A stretch of 64,000 bases of DNA from Pseudomonas soli (GCF_900110655.1 NZ_FOEQ01000007.1:216516-280515); one strand, 5' to 3'. Positions 43,864 to 53,121 are shown, counted from the stretch's first letter. The notes: generated by a model not told the origin, from the sequence alone. Made by a program: numbers and translations.

Positions 43864-45405
43864 TTAGGCCACCGCACGCGGTGGGAAGATCCGGGTAGGC
43901 ACGAAGGGGATCAGGCAGATCATGGCGACGGCGATACCCGCCATCACCAGGTACAGGTCGGCCGAGGTCAGCACCAGGGCCTGTTCATGGATGCGCTTGG
44001 CCAGGCCAGCGGCGTTGTCGTCGATCAGCGGCGCGTTGCCCAGGCTGTCGACCAGGTGGTTGGAATGAAAATGCCGGCGCAGGGTGCCAAGGGCATCGAG
44101 CAGGCCGCCGGCGATCACCGCCGACAGCCCTTTGATCGTGTTGAACCAGGCGGAGGCGAACGGGCCTTCCTGCGGGGTCATGCCATTGGTGGAGAGCATC
44201 AGCAGGGGCAGCACCGCCATCGGCTGGCCGAACACCTGCAGCAGGTAGAAGGGATAGAAGTCGCCGCGAATCCACTGCGAGGTCAGCAGGCTGCTACCCA
44301 CGCACGATGCCGCCAGCATCGCCAGGCCCGCCGCCAGCACCCAACGGCAGTCCACCGCGCGGATGTTGCACAGCGCTGCGGTGAGCGGCAGGGCGAGCAG
44401 CTGCGGCATGGCCACCAGCATCATCAGCGGGCTGGTCTGCGCCGGGCGGTAGCCCTGGATCTGCGCCAGGTACGCCGAAGGAATGCTGCCCACACCGGAC
44501 AACACCACCAGTACACCGGCCAGGGTCACCAGGGCGAAGCTCAGGTTGCGCCGCGAGAGCATGCGCAACTGGAAGAACGGCAATGGCTCGGACCACTCGT
44601 TGTACATGAACAGCACCAGTAACAGCACACCGCCACCGAGCAGCCAGCAGATCAGCGGCGAATCAAACCATCCCCAGCGGTCGCCCAGCGACAGGCCGAG
44701 GACGATGCAACTGATCGCCGGCAAGCCAAGCAACACCCCACGCCAGTCCAGTTGCCTGAAGCGCTCCAGGCGCAGCGGATCCTGGGGCAGGCCCCAGCCG
44801 ACGCAGGCGATTGCCAGCAGCGACGGCAGGATGATCTGCCAGAACGCCCACTGCCAGCCGACGTACTCGGTCCACAGGCCAGCCAGCGGCGTGCCGAGGT
44901 TCGGCCCGAAGGTGGCGGTCAGGGCATAGCAGGCCAAGCCATAGACCTTGATGCCCGGCGGCAGGAAGCGCAGCGCCACGCTCATCAGCATCGGCGGCAA
45001 GGCGCCCGAGGCGAAGCCCTGCAGCACACGCAGCAACATCAGGCTGTGCAGGTTGGGGGCGAAGGGTTGGATCAGGCCGAGCACGGCAAAGACGCCAACG
45101 GCGGTCATGGTGAAGCGGCGCAGCGAGAAGGTGGTGGCCAGCCACGGCGCGAAGGCCATGGCCGAGACCGAAGCGGCGCTGTAAACCGCCAGCAGCCAGG
45201 CGCCTTCGTCGGCACCGATGCCCATGGCGCCACGGATGTCGCTCAGGGAAATCTTGGTCACCGCCTCGTTGAGCCCGGCGCACAGCACCGCCAGCAACAC
45301 GCCGAACAGCCCGACCACCACCCGCAGGCCGAACGCCGTCTGCGCGGGGGCGGCCGGCGCAGGGGCGGCGGCCAGCGCGGCGGAAGGCGCGGTCAGGGAA
45401 CTCAT
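43864..45405 (-). CDS. MFS drug:H+ antiporter, DHA2/EmrB type
   Basis: The 513-residue protein has about 14 predicted TMs and the DHA2 layout: SLSDIRGAMGIGADEGAWLLAVYSAA in TM1-2 and GIQGYRPAQ-like loop in the second half. It is the inner-membrane part of the tripartite pump. The start MSSLTAPSA at 45405 precedes a soluble Ala-rich tail of about 20 residues. A 15-bp palindrome identical to one before the adjacent LysR gene lies 90 bp upstream. Confidence 0.93.
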   Translation of the reverse strand: MSSLTAPSAALAAAPAPAAPAQTAFGLRVVVGLFGVLLAVLCAGLNEAVTKISLSDIRGAMGIGADEGAWLLAVYSAASVSAMAFAPWLATTFSLRRFTMTAVGVFAVLGLIQPFAPNLHSLMLLRVLQGFASGALPPMLMSVALRFLPPGIKVYGLACYALTATFGPNLGTPLAGLWTEYVGWQWAFWQIILPSLLAIACVGWGLPQDPLRLERFRQLDWRGVLLGLPAISCIVLGLSLGDRWGWFDSPLICWLLGGGVLLLVLFMYNEWSEPLPFFQLRMLSRRNLSFALVTLAGVLVVLSGVGSIPSAYLAQIQGYRPAQTSPLMMLVAMPQLLALPLTAALCNIRAVDCRWVLAAGLAMLAASCVGSSLLTSQWIRGDFYPFYLLQVFGQPMAVLPLLMLSTNGMTPQEGPFASAWFNTIKGLSAVIAGGLLDALGTLRRHFHSNHLVDSLGNAPLIDDNAAGLAKRIHEQALVLTSADLYLVMAGIAVAMICLIPFVPTRIFPPRAVA

Positions 45406-45494
45406 GGATAGACATCTCCAGCAACATTTTAAGGGCTGGGTGAAGTCTAAGAAGGTCGAATACTGACGAAAACTGACTTGTTGGCAGCTTTATG

Positions 45495-45509
45495 TTGCGT
45501 CAGACGCAA
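45495..45509. promoter_or_regulatory. Palindromic operator upstream of the EmrAB-type efflux operon
   Basis: TTGCGTCAGACGCAA is a perfect odd palindrome (7-bp arms, 1-bp centre). It lies 90 bp before the MFS start and 43 bp from the LysR stop. The same 15 bp recur at 46509-46523. Proposed LysR-type operator. Confidence 0.65.
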
Positions 45510-45551
45510 TCCAGATTGATTTGCCGGCTATGGAACGCAACACATTGCCCA

Positions 45552-46457
45552 TCAAGGATCGATGCTGCCGCAAGCCTTCAGCGTCTGCCGCAACCAGCGG
45601 TGCGCCGGATCATTGTCGAAGCGCGGATGCCAGGCCTGCATCACGTTGACCTTTTCCAGCGGCACCGGGATCTCGAACGAACGCAACGGCAGCTTCAAGC
45701 GCTGCACACTGTTGAGGATGTTGGCCGGTATCGGCAGGATCAGGTCCGAATCCGGCAGCGAGAACATCGCCGAATGGAAGCTGGTGGTGATCAGCGCCAC
45801 TCGCCGCTCCACCTTGCAGTTGGCCAGCGACACGTCGATCGGCCCGTTGGCCCGCCCCCGCCGGGACACGCTGATCTGCGGGTAGGCAGCAAAACGCTCG
45901 GGGGTGATCGGCGCATCGAAGATCGGGTGATCCTCACGGGCCAGGCCGACGAAATAGGTGTTGAACAGGCTCTGCACCTTGATCTCCGGCCCCAGTTCGA
46001 TGGCCGAGCTGATGATCAGGTCGATCTGTCCGTTGCGCAGCACCGCATCGTCATCGCCACTGCCCTCGGGCACGAAACGCAGCACCGTGCGCGGCGCCTG
46101 GGCCAGCATCATGCGCAGCAACTGTGCGCCATACAGGGCAATGAACAGGTCGTTGGTGCGGATGTTGAAAGCGCGGTCGAGGTTGGCCAGGTCCACGGCA
46201 TCGCGGCTGCGAAACACCAGGCCAGCCTGCTCCACCAAGCCATGCACCTGTTCGCGCAGGGCCAACGCTCGCGGTGTCGGCACCAGGCCACGGCCGGCAC
46301 GCACCAGGATCGGATCGCCCATGGCCTCGCGGATTCGCCCGAGGGTCCGGCTCATCGCCGCCGGGCTCAGGTTCATGCGCTGGGCGGCACCGACCACGCT
46401 GCCTTCGTCGAGCAGCACATCGAGGGCGACGAGCAGGTTCATGTCCGGGAGTTGCAT
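45552..46457 (-). CDS. LysR-family regulator of the adjacent efflux operon
   Basis: The 301-residue protein starts MQLPDMNLLVALDVLLDEGS and has a winged-helix domain (VVGAAQRMNLSPAAMSRTL) and a two-lobe effector domain. It is of the NodD/LeuO-like branch in its N-terminus (DMNLLVALDVLLDEGSV). A reading to 46523 would run through the operator palindrome and was rejected. Identical palindromes precede this gene and the downstream efflux operon, so it probably controls both. It lies 147 bp upstream of the MFS gene in the same direction. Confidence 0.92.
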   Translation of the reverse strand: MQLPDMNLLVALDVLLDEGSVVGAAQRMNLSPAAMSRTLGRIREAMGDPILVRAGRGLVPTPRALALREQVHGLVEQAGLVFRSRDAVDLANLDRAFNIRTNDLFIALYGAQLLRMMLAQAPRTVLRFVPEGSGDDDAVLRNGQIDLIISSAIELGPEIKVQSLFNTYFVGLAREDHPIFDAPITPERFAAYPQISVSRRGRANGPIDVSLANCKVERRVALITTSFHSAMFSLPDSDLILPIPANILNSVQRLKLPLRSFEIPVPLEKVNVMQAWHPRFDNDPAHRWLRQTLKACGSIDP

Positions 46458-46508
46458 GGCCGTTTTCCGTGACAGCTGTGGGAAACGCGATGGTAACAGG
46501 TTGGCCGA

Positions 46509-46523
46509 TTGCGTCTGACGCAA
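46509..46523. promoter_or_regulatory. Palindromic operator upstream of the LysR gene
   Basis: The reverse strand reads TTGCGTCAGACGCAA, identical to 45495-45509. It lies 52 bp before the LysR ATG, a normal position for autoregulation. Confidence 0.65.
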
Positions 46524-46583
46524 TGGCGCCGTGCGTGGGGGACCATTTATCCGTAGAGGTCAATGAATCGACAATGGTGTGGC

Positions 46584-46682
46584 CTCATCGTTGGCAAGCC
46601 GCGGCGGCGAACCGCAGTGCCTGCAGGCAGCGCATCTCCCCGCGGGCACCGCGGTTCGCCGTTGCGACTTGCTGGCGATGAG
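46584..46682. repeat. Inverted pair of variant REP elements
   Basis: The left arm reads CTCATCGTTGGCAAGCCGC then GGCGGCGAACCGC; the right arm's complement reads CTCATCGCCAGCAAGTCGCA then ACGGCGAACCGC. The arms match imperfectly over about 40 bases. The GGCGAACCGC module is absent from ordinary REPs here but present at 34828-34872. The pair lies between the LysR promoter region and the universal stress gene. Confidence 0.75.
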
Positions 46683-46717
46683 CGCAGCACTGCCATCCAT
46701 TCTCCAAAGGATTGCCC

Positions 46718-47176
46718 ATGCCCCATCCGGTTCTGATCGCCATCGACGCCTCTCCGGCAGCCGCCAGCCTGCTCACCCTCGCCCAGCGCTACTGCCGCCC
46801 CGGCGAGCACACCCTGCATGTGCTGCTGGCCATCGACTCGACCTTCGCCGTGCACGACCACCGCACGGCCTACACCGAAGATGAGTTGGAGGAATACCCC
46901 GCCGCCTGCGACGAACAGCAACAGGCCGAGCACGCCGTGAACACCGCCGTGAGCATGCTGCGCGACGCCGGCTTCGACAGCCTGGGCTGCATGGTCGCCG
47001 GCCAGCCGGTGGAGGCGATCGTCGCCAAGGCCCGGGAGCTGGAGTGCGAACTGGTCATCATCGGCCACCGCCACCTGTCACGGCTAGGCAGGCTGCTCGA
47101 TCCGTCGATCAGCGCCAAGGTGATCGATCGGATACAGATACCGGTTCTGGTAGGCGTGCCGACTGAAGTTGGCTGA
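46718..47176 (+). CDS. Universal stress protein family (UspA fold)
   Basis: The 152-residue single Usp domain starts MPHPVLIAIDASPAAASLL, has the central ELECELVIIGHRH segment and a C-terminal VIDRIQIPVLVG. The ATP-binding loop is GHRHLSRLGRLLDPSIS, not the canonical G-2x-G-9x-G(S/T), so ATP binding is uncertain. An in-frame TTG at 46712 adds two residues. Monocistronic by position. Confidence 0.88.
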   Translation: MPHPVLIAIDASPAAASLLTLAQRYCRPGEHTLHVLLAIDSTFAVHDHRTAYTEDELEEYPAACDEQQQAEHAVNTAVSMLRDAGFDSLGCMVAGQPVEAIVAKARELECELVIIGHRHLSRLGRLLDPSISAKVIDRIQIPVLVGVPTEVG

Positions 47177-47216
47177 AGCCCCGCGATAGACTTAGCCCCG
47201 CGATGACGTACTCGGA

Positions 47217-48077
47217 TCAGCCCTCGCTCGGCTTGACCACCACGGTACAGGTGGTCCCCGCCGCCAGCAGTAACCCTTCCGGCACTTCATCGATATGGAT
47301 CCGCACCGGCACCCGCTGCGCCAGGCGCACCCAGTTGAAGGTCGGGTTCACATCGGCGATCAGCTCGCGGCTTTGCGGGTTGTCGCGGTCGTAGATCCCC
47401 CGGGCGATGCTCTCCACATGCCCTTTGATACGCTCGCCGCTCATCATCTGCAGTTCGGCCACATCGCCTACCTTGACGTGGGGCAGCTTGGTTTCCTCGA
47501 AGAAGCCGTATACCCAGAACGACTGCTCATCCACCACCGCCATCACTGCCTCGCCGGTGCGGGCGTAATCGCCCTTGTGGATGTTCAGGTTGGTCACATA
47601 GCCATCGACGGTGGCAACGATCTGCGTGCGCTTGAGGTCCAGTTCGGCGGCGGCCAGCTGGGCCTGGGCGTGCTGGTAGTCGGCCAGGGCGGAGCTGGCG
47701 ATATTGCTGGCGTCATCGCGGTTCTCTTTCGAGATCACCAGGTTGTCCATGTCGGCGCGGCGCCTGGCGTTGACCTTGCGCATTTCCCAGGTGGCCTTGC
47801 GCGAGGCCACCAGCGCCTTGGCCTGCTCCACCGCCAACTGGTAGTGCTCGGGGTCGATGCGGATCAGCACGTCGCCCTTCTTCACCCGCTGGTTGTCCTT
47901 GACCGGTACGTCCACCACATAGCCTGGCACATCGGCGGCAACGTTGATGATATCGGCGCGCACCCGGCCGTCGCGGGTCCACGGCGTGGTCATGTAGTGC
48001 AGCCACAACTGGCGACCGATCACCACGGCAGCGGTCAGCACCAGGAGGGTGGCGATCAGGCTGAAGAACTTTTTCAT
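47217..48077 (-). CDS. Membrane-fusion protein, AaeA-like
   Basis: The 286-residue adaptor has one TM (about residues 5-25) and two lipoyl halves (VPGYVVDVPVKDNQRVKKGD and AELDLKRTQIVATVDGYV) around a short coiled coil. It ends the operon outer-membrane factor, FUSC, DUF1656, MFP. By analogy with AaeXAB, it links the FUSC transporter to the outer-membrane channel for export of aromatic acids. Confidence 0.92.
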   Translation of the reverse strand: MKKFFSLIATLLVLTAAVVIGRQLWLHYMTTPWTRDGRVRADIINVAADVPGYVVDVPVKDNQRVKKGDVLIRIDPEHYQLAVEQAKALVASRKATWEMRKVNARRRADMDNLVISKENRDDASNIASSALADYQHAQAQLAAAELDLKRTQIVATVDGYVTNLNIHKGDYARTGEAVMAVVDEQSFWVYGFFEETKLPHVKVGDVAELQMMSGERIKGHVESIARGIYDRDNPQSRELIADVNPTFNWVRLAQRVPVRIHIDEVPEGLLLAAGTTCTVVVKPSEG

Positions 48078-48087
48078 TGCAGGATTC

Positions 48088-48303
48088 TCACCAGTAGAGC
48101 GACAGCGCCAGGGCGCCGAAAAGGCAAACGAACAGGCTCAGGCGCAGCAGCGCCGGGTGCCAGAAGAAGCGATAGCCATCATGGCTGGCGATGAACCGGT
48201 CCAGGCCCCAGGCCAGGCCCAGGGCGAACAGGAACATCAAGGTCATGGTGGGCATGTACACGCCATGGAAGGCGATCTCGCGGGGCATGGTTTCACGGAG
48301 CAT
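48088..48303 (-). CDS. DUF1656 small membrane protein (AaeX-like)
   Basis: The 71-residue protein starts MLRETMPREIAFHGVYMPTM and has two TMs (about 20-36 and 50-68). AaeX-type DUF1656 proteins accompany FUSC-family efflux pumps; their role is unclear. AAAGGA precedes the ATG at 48303, which overlaps the FUSC stop by 11 bp; an ATG at 48288 is also possible. A longer reading to 48453 lies inside the FUSC gene and was not used. Confidence 0.88.
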   Translation of the reverse strand: MLRETMPREIAFHGVYMPTMTLMFLFALGLAWGLDRFIASHDGYRFFWHPALLRLSLFVCLFGALALSLYW

Positions 48304-50470
48304 CGTGCGATCCTTTCGCCGGAGCCAACGGCGACTGTGGGTCGAGCAGGGAGGAACGGATGAAGTGCAGGTAGCTCTGCGCCCGACGCAACACCGAGGT
48401 GTCGAAGTGCCGGGCGAAAGGTTCGTCGGTAGCCTGCACGCGGCTGATGGCATGGTCCACCGCCACCAGGGCGCGTTCGTGGTTGCTGGCGCTGGGTTGC
48501 AGGAACAACCGCGCCAGGGCCCGACCCATGACGCGGATGGCCTGGCGCCACGGCTGCGACTCGGCGTAGGCCGGGTGCACCGGGGCGCGGGCCTGCTCCT
48601 TGCGCAGCTCGATGATGGCGTGGCCGATCTCCAGCACGGTGAACATCCAGCCCATCAGCTGGCTCTGCACCTGCGGCTTGCCGGCGGCCAGGCCGTAGGC
48701 CTGGTGCAGCAGGTCGCGGGTGCGGCTTTCGAAGGCCGAGCCCAAGCCGCGCAGGCGCCCGCCGATGGCGAACAGCACCTGCTCACGCAGCTCCTGCTCC
48801 AGGCGGCTCCACAGCCAGCGGCTGTTGGGCGGCAGGATGATCGCCCCGGCTGCGGCGCAGACGAACATGCCGATGACCATGCCGATGTAGTCGTTGATGA
48901 AGGTGTAGGGGTCGTAGATCGTCAGGTTGTTCGGCACCGAGCCGATGGCAAAGAACACCAGCAGGCCCAGGCCGTAACCGGCATAGGCCGGGCGCGAGGC
49001 GAGGAATGCGCCGAGCACGAACACCGGCGCCAGGACCATGCACAGCAACGCGAAACCGTCGATCCAGGGGAACACGAAGAACGTCTCGAAGAAGCCGACG
49101 AAGGCGCCGATCGCCGTGCCGCAGGCCATCTGGAACGCCATGCGCTTGGGGTTCGGCGATGCCGCCGACAGGCCCACGGTGACCGTGGCGATCAGGGTCA
49201 TCATGCCGCCACTGGGCCAGTCGCTGAGCAGCCAGTAGCTGCCCAGCAGCAACAGCACCGCCGAGGCGCGTACCCCAGCGGCGAGCGATACCAGCCAGCT
49301 GGTCTGGGCCACATAAGGTTCGTCCCACTGTTCGCGTTCGTGCTTGTGCACGGCCAGCGAGGCGTGGGTCTCGGCGTAGCTGTACATCTCGTCGACGAAG
49401 CGGTACAGCAGCTCGAAGGCGGTATGGAAGTCGAGCAGGTCAGACTCGCTGGGGTTGGTCTGCAGATACTCGGCGCGCAGACCACGCACCTGGGCCTGCA
49501 GGCCTTCCTTGTAGGTGCCCAGCTCCAGGGCCAGGCGCAAGGCGTCGGCGTCGGTCAGTGCCCGGCCGACATAGGGCTGCAGCAGCTCGGCCAGGGTTTG
49601 CAGGCCGGGTTCGATGGCGCCGACGATCTGCAGCGGGCCACGGGCGCGCAGGCGCTCGAGCAACCGGTGCAGGGCGTTGAAACGCGTGGTGATGGCCATG
49701 AATTCGCTGTTCATCCGCACCAGCCGGCCGGAGCGGCGGCGCATGTGCGGGTCTTCGAAGGCGGTGACGTTACGCAGGCTCTCCAGGCCCACCGCCTCGG
49801 CAACGAAGCGCACGTTGCTGGTCTCGAAACGGTCGCGCTGGCTGTCGCCGCGCAGGGCCTCGACCACCACCCCGGCGAACACGCCAAAGCGCTGGTACAG
49901 GGCGTTGCGCATGGCGGCACTGGCCGACTGCGGCAGGATCGCGGCGCTGACGAAGGTCGAAACGAGAATCCCCAGGGCGATCTCCAGCACCCGCCACACC
50001 GCCGCCATGAACGCCTGGTCGGGGTGCTGCAGCACCGGCAGGCCGATCATCGCCGCGGTGTAACCGGCCAGCACGAAACCATAGGCGCGGAAGGTCCGGT
50101 AGCGCATGGCGCCCGCCGAGCACAGGCCGACCCACAGGGCCAGGCTGGGCAGGAACAGCTCGGTGTTCTGCGGGAAGATCGCGATCAGCGCGACCATCAT
50201 CGCCGAGCCGGCCAGGGTGCCGAGCACCCGGTAGAAACTCTTGGCGAACACATGGCCGCTCTGCGGCTGCATGACGATGAACACGGTGATCATCGCCGTG
50301 CGCGGCTGCGGCAGCTCCAGGCGCATGGCCAGCCACAGGGTGATGAAGGCGGCGGCCAGGACTTTGAAGATATAGACCCAGGTGACGCCGTCGGTACGCG
50401 CCCAGGCAAAGAACCCCCGGCGCCACTCCAGGCTCTGCAGCCAGCGCAAGGGCAAGCTCGATGTGCTCAT
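48293..50470 (-). CDS. FUSC-family efflux transporter (AaeB-like)
   Basis: The 725-residue protein has two six-helix membrane blocks (about residues 30-180 and 385-530), each followed by a soluble domain, and the FUSC signatures RTAMITVFIVMQPQSGHVFAKS and TLAGSAMM. AaeB-type pumps export hydroxylated aromatic carboxylic acids; the FUSC name comes from fusaric acid resistance. It overlaps the outer-membrane-factor gene by 4 bp and DUF1656 by 11 bp. Confidence 0.94.
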   Translation of the reverse strand: MSTSSLPLRWLQSLEWRRGFFAWARTDGVTWVYIFKVLAAAFITLWLAMRLELPQPRTAMITVFIVMQPQSGHVFAKSFYRVLGTLAGSAMMVALIAIFPQNTELFLPSLALWVGLCSAGAMRYRTFRAYGFVLAGYTAAMIGLPVLQHPDQAFMAAVWRVLEIALGILVSTFVSAAILPQSASAAMRNALYQRFGVFAGVVVEALRGDSQRDRFETSNVRFVAEAVGLESLRNVTAFEDPHMRRRSGRLVRMNSEFMAITTRFNALHRLLERLRARGPLQIVGAIEPGLQTLAELLQPYVGRALTDADALRLALELGTYKEGLQAQVRGLRAEYLQTNPSESDLLDFHTAFELLYRFVDEMYSYAETHASLAVHKHEREQWDEPYVAQTSWLVSLAAGVRASAVLLLLGSYWLLSDWPSGGMMTLIATVTVGLSAASPNPKRMAFQMACGTAIGAFVGFFETFFVFPWIDGFALLCMVLAPVFVLGAFLASRPAYAGYGLGLLVFFAIGSVPNNLTIYDPYTFINDYIGMVIGMFVCAAAGAIILPPNSRWLWSRLEQELREQVLFAIGGRLRGLGSAFESRTRDLLHQAYGLAAGKPQVQSQLMGWMFTVLEIGHAIIELRKEQARAPVHPAYAESQPWRQAIRVMGRALARLFLQPSASNHERALVAVDHAISRVQATDEPFARHFDTSVLRRAQSYLHFIRSSLLDPQSPLAPAKGSHDAP

Positions 50471-51993
50471 TCGGCGTGGTCCGGCGTGTCGAAGATGGCC
50501 AGGGTGGCGGGTGTTTTCGGTGCGGCCTGGCGCTGTTGATCGGGCACATCCTTGCCCGCCTCCAGGCCGCCGCCCAGGGCAGTGACCAGTTCGGCATGGG
50601 CCACCAGGCGCGCGGCCTGCACTTGCTGCTGCACCTGCTGCTGGCGGAACAGCAGGGTCTGGGCGTTCAGCACGTTGAGGTAATCGGTGAGCCCGCGCTG
50701 GAAGGCGACGGTGGCGATATCGTAGGTCTTCTGCGCGGCGGCCACGGATTCGGCGGCGAAGTGCGCCTGCTCCTTCATCGACTCGCGGCGGATCAGTTGG
50801 TCGGAGATGTTCTGCAACGCGCCGATCACCGTCTGGTTGTAGCGCGCCACGGCCACGTCATAGCCCGCCGAGGCCACGCCCAGTTGCGAGCGCAGGCGGC
50901 CACCATCGAAGATCGGCAGGCTGATGGCCGGCCCGACGTTGTAGTTGAACTTGCGCCCGGTGAGGAACTCCAGCGGGCCGCCCCCGGTGGCCATGAAGCC
51001 GAGGCCACCGACCAGGTCGACATTAGGGAAGAACCCGGCATGGGCCACGTCGATGCCACGGGCCTGGGCCGCCACCTGCCAGCGGCTGGCGACCACGTCG
51101 GGACGCTGGCCGACCAGTTCGGCGGGCAGGTTCGAGGGCAGTTTCAGCGGCGCAGCGAGGGTCAGGGTCGGGCGTTGCAGTTTCGCGCCCTCCCCCGGCC
51201 CCTTGCCGGCCAGGGCCGCCAGCTGGTTGCGAGTCAGGGCGATCTCTTCGTCGAGGCTATCGATCTGGCGGTGGGTTTCCGGCAGCGGCGCCTCGGCCTG
51301 GCTGACTTCGAAATGGGTACCGATGCCACCGTCGAGGCGACGCTTGGCCAGGGCGACGATCTGCTCCTGCTGCGCAAGCTCCGCCCGCACGATATCGCGC
51401 CGGGCGTAATGCAGACTGAGCTGGATGTAGGCGCGCACCACGTTGTTCTCCAGCTCCAGCTGGGCCTGGCGCGCCTCGGCGGCGCTCATGTGCGCCTGGT
51501 CCACGGCCTGCTCGCTGGCATTGCGCTCGCGGCCCCACAGGTCTAGGGCGTAGCTCAAGCCGATGGCGGCGTTGTTGTCCCAGGTGTTGGCGCCGGACAG
51601 CGCGCCGGGGCCGTAGAACTGATCCTCCGGCCAGTTGTGGCGCTTGAGGGTGGCGTTGCCGTTGGCCTGCAGCTTTTCCGCCGACTCGACCACGCCCGCC
51701 ATGGCCTTGGCTTCGCGCACCCGCGCGGCGGCCATGGCCATGCTCGGGCTGCCGGCCAATGCCAGTGCGACCCAGTCGTTCAACTGCGCGTCGCCATAGG
51801 CGCGCCACCATTGCTGGGCCGGCCAGTGGGCGTCGCGCGCAGCCTCACGGATGGCGTCGTCGGTGGTCAGTTGGTTGGCTTGGAGGGTCTTGCTCTGCGG
51901 GGCGATACCCCAGGTTCCGATACAGCCGCTCAAGGTGAGACTAAGGGCACAGGCACTGAGCGCGCTAAGCGCTCTGATGTTGCGACGCGGCAC
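50467..51993 (-). CDS. Efflux outer-membrane lipoprotein (NodT family)
   Basis: The 508-residue outer-membrane factor has a lipobox LSGC with acylated Cys24 and two OEP repeats (AMAAARVREAKAMAGVVES and AAAQKTYDIATVAFQRGLTDY). Here the channel gene is first in the operon, ahead of FUSC, DUF1656 and MFP. It is divergent from a LysR gene across 180 bp. Confidence 0.92.
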   Translation of the reverse strand: MPRRNIRALSALSACALSLTLSGCIGTWGIAPQSKTLQANQLTTDDAIREAARDAHWPAQQWWRAYGDAQLNDWVALALAGSPSMAMAAARVREAKAMAGVVESAEKLQANGNATLKRHNWPEDQFYGPGALSGANTWDNNAAIGLSYALDLWGRERNASEQAVDQAHMSAAEARQAQLELENNVVRAYIQLSLHYARRDIVRAELAQQEQIVALAKRRLDGGIGTHFEVSQAEAPLPETHRQIDSLDEEIALTRNQLAALAGKGPGEGAKLQRPTLTLAAPLKLPSNLPAELVGQRPDVVASRWQVAAQARGIDVAHAGFFPNVDLVGGLGFMATGGGPLEFLTGRKFNYNVGPAISLPIFDGGRLRSQLGVASAGYDVAVARYNQTVIGALQNISDQLIRRESMKEQAHFAAESVAAAQKTYDIATVAFQRGLTDYLNVLNAQTLLFRQQQVQQQVQAARLVAHAELVTALGGGLEAGKDVPDQQRQAAPKTPATLAIFDTPDHAE

Positions 51994-52173
51994 AGCTGCG
52001 ATTTCCCGAGGAAGAGGTGGAGGGGCCGGGCAATTCTAGGGGCGGGTTTCATTGGCGATAAGCGTATATTCCTGCGAATCTTTGTTACCAAAACAGCGAT
52101 AATCCGGCTTTAGTCGGAAGCGAAACAGCGTTACTTCATGTCACAATTTTGTCCTCTAAACCGAGAGTGACCC
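51994..52173. promoter_or_regulatory. Divergent promoter region between efflux operon and LysR gene
   Basis: This 180-bp AT-richer gap contains two direct copies of AAACAGCG (52091-52098 and 52123-52130) 32 bp apart, three helical turns, with an inverted TCCG-N8-CGGA (52103-52118) between them. Probable control site of the LysR protein; no clear -35/-10 pair could be fixed. Confidence 0.4.
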
Positions 52174-53121
52174 ATGGACACCCTGCAAAACATGCGTGCT
52201 TTCAGTTGCGTGGCCCAGCTCGGCAGCTTCACCGCTGCCGCGGCGCAACTGGATACGACCACCGCGAACGTGTCGCGGGCGGTCTCCAACCTGGAAGCCC
52301 ATCTGCAAACCCGCCTGCTCAACCGCACCACCCGGCGCATCGCGCTGACCGAGGCCGGCAAGCGCTACCTGATGCGCTGCGAACAGATTCTTACCTACGT
52401 CGAAGAAGCCGAGGCCGAGGCCAGCGATGCCCATGCCCGCCCCGCCGGGCAGCTGAAGGTGCATTCGATGACCGGCGTCGGCCAGCACTTCGTGGTCGAC
52501 GCCATCGCCCGCTACCGCGAATCGCACCCGGACGTGACCTTCGACCTGACCATGGCCAACCGCGTGCCCGACCTGCTCGACGAGGGCTATGACGTGTCGA
52601 TCGTGCTGGCCAGCGAGCTGCCGGACTCGGGGTTCGTCTCCCAGCGCCTGGGCATCACCTACAGCATCGTCTGCGCCGCGCCCGACTATGTGGCGCGCCA
52701 TGGCTTCGCGCACAAGCCCGCCGACCTGCTCAAGCATGCCTGCCTGCGCATGGTCAGCCCGGTGATCCCGCTGGAGAAATGGCTGTTCGACGGCCCCGAG
52801 GGGCAGGAGGTGGTCAACATCACCAGCTCGCCGTTCCAGGTGAACTCCGCCGATGCGATGAAGACCGCGATCCGCAGCGGCATGGGCGTGGGTGTGCTGC
52901 CGATCTACACCGCCATCGATGGCCTGCGCGACGGCAGCCTGGTGCGGATCCTGCCGCAGTACCGCCTGCAGGAGCTGAACCTGTATGCGATCTACCCGTC
53001 GCGCCAGTACCTGGATGCGAAGATCAAGACCTGGGTCGAGTACCTGCGCAACTCGCTGCCGGAGATTCTCGCCGCCCACGAGGCCGACCTGAAAACCCAC
53101 GAGCTGCTGATCGCCAACTGA
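52174..53121 (+). CDS. LysR-family transcriptional regulator
   Basis: The 315-residue regulator starts MDTLQNMRAFSCVAQLGSF and has the winged HTH (AAAQLDTTTANVSRAVSNLE) with NRTTRRIALTEAG, typical of the AaeR/DsdC-like LysR group that guards aromatic-acid efflux genes. It is divergent from the FUSC-type operon, which it probably controls, and precedes a 2-hydroxyacid dehydrogenase gene by 85 bp. Confidence 0.93.
   Translation: MDTLQNMRAFSCVAQLGSFTAAAAQLDTTTANVSRAVSNLEAHLQTRLLNRTTRRIALTEAGKRYLMRCEQILTYVEEAEAEASDAHARPAGQLKVHSMTGVGQHFVVDAIARYRESHPDVTFDLTMANRVPDLLDEGYDVSIVLASELPDSGFVSQRLGITYSIVCAAPDYVARHGFAHKPADLLKHACLRMVSPVIPLEKWLFDGPEGQEVVNITSSPFQVNSADAMKTAIRSGMGVGVLPIYTAIDGLRDGSLVRILPQYRLQELNLYAIYPSRQYLDAKIKTWVEYLRNSLPEILAAHEADLKTHELLIAN

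Noticed and set aside
47177..47216. Two CCCCGCGAT fragments after the stress gene
   Set aside because: Too short and incomplete to count as REP elements.
48191..50539. 782-codon open frame on the plus strand opposite the FUSC gene
   Set aside because: No recognisable domain, His/Gly/Gln/Arg-rich composition, and it is a shadow of the conserved FUSC transporter.
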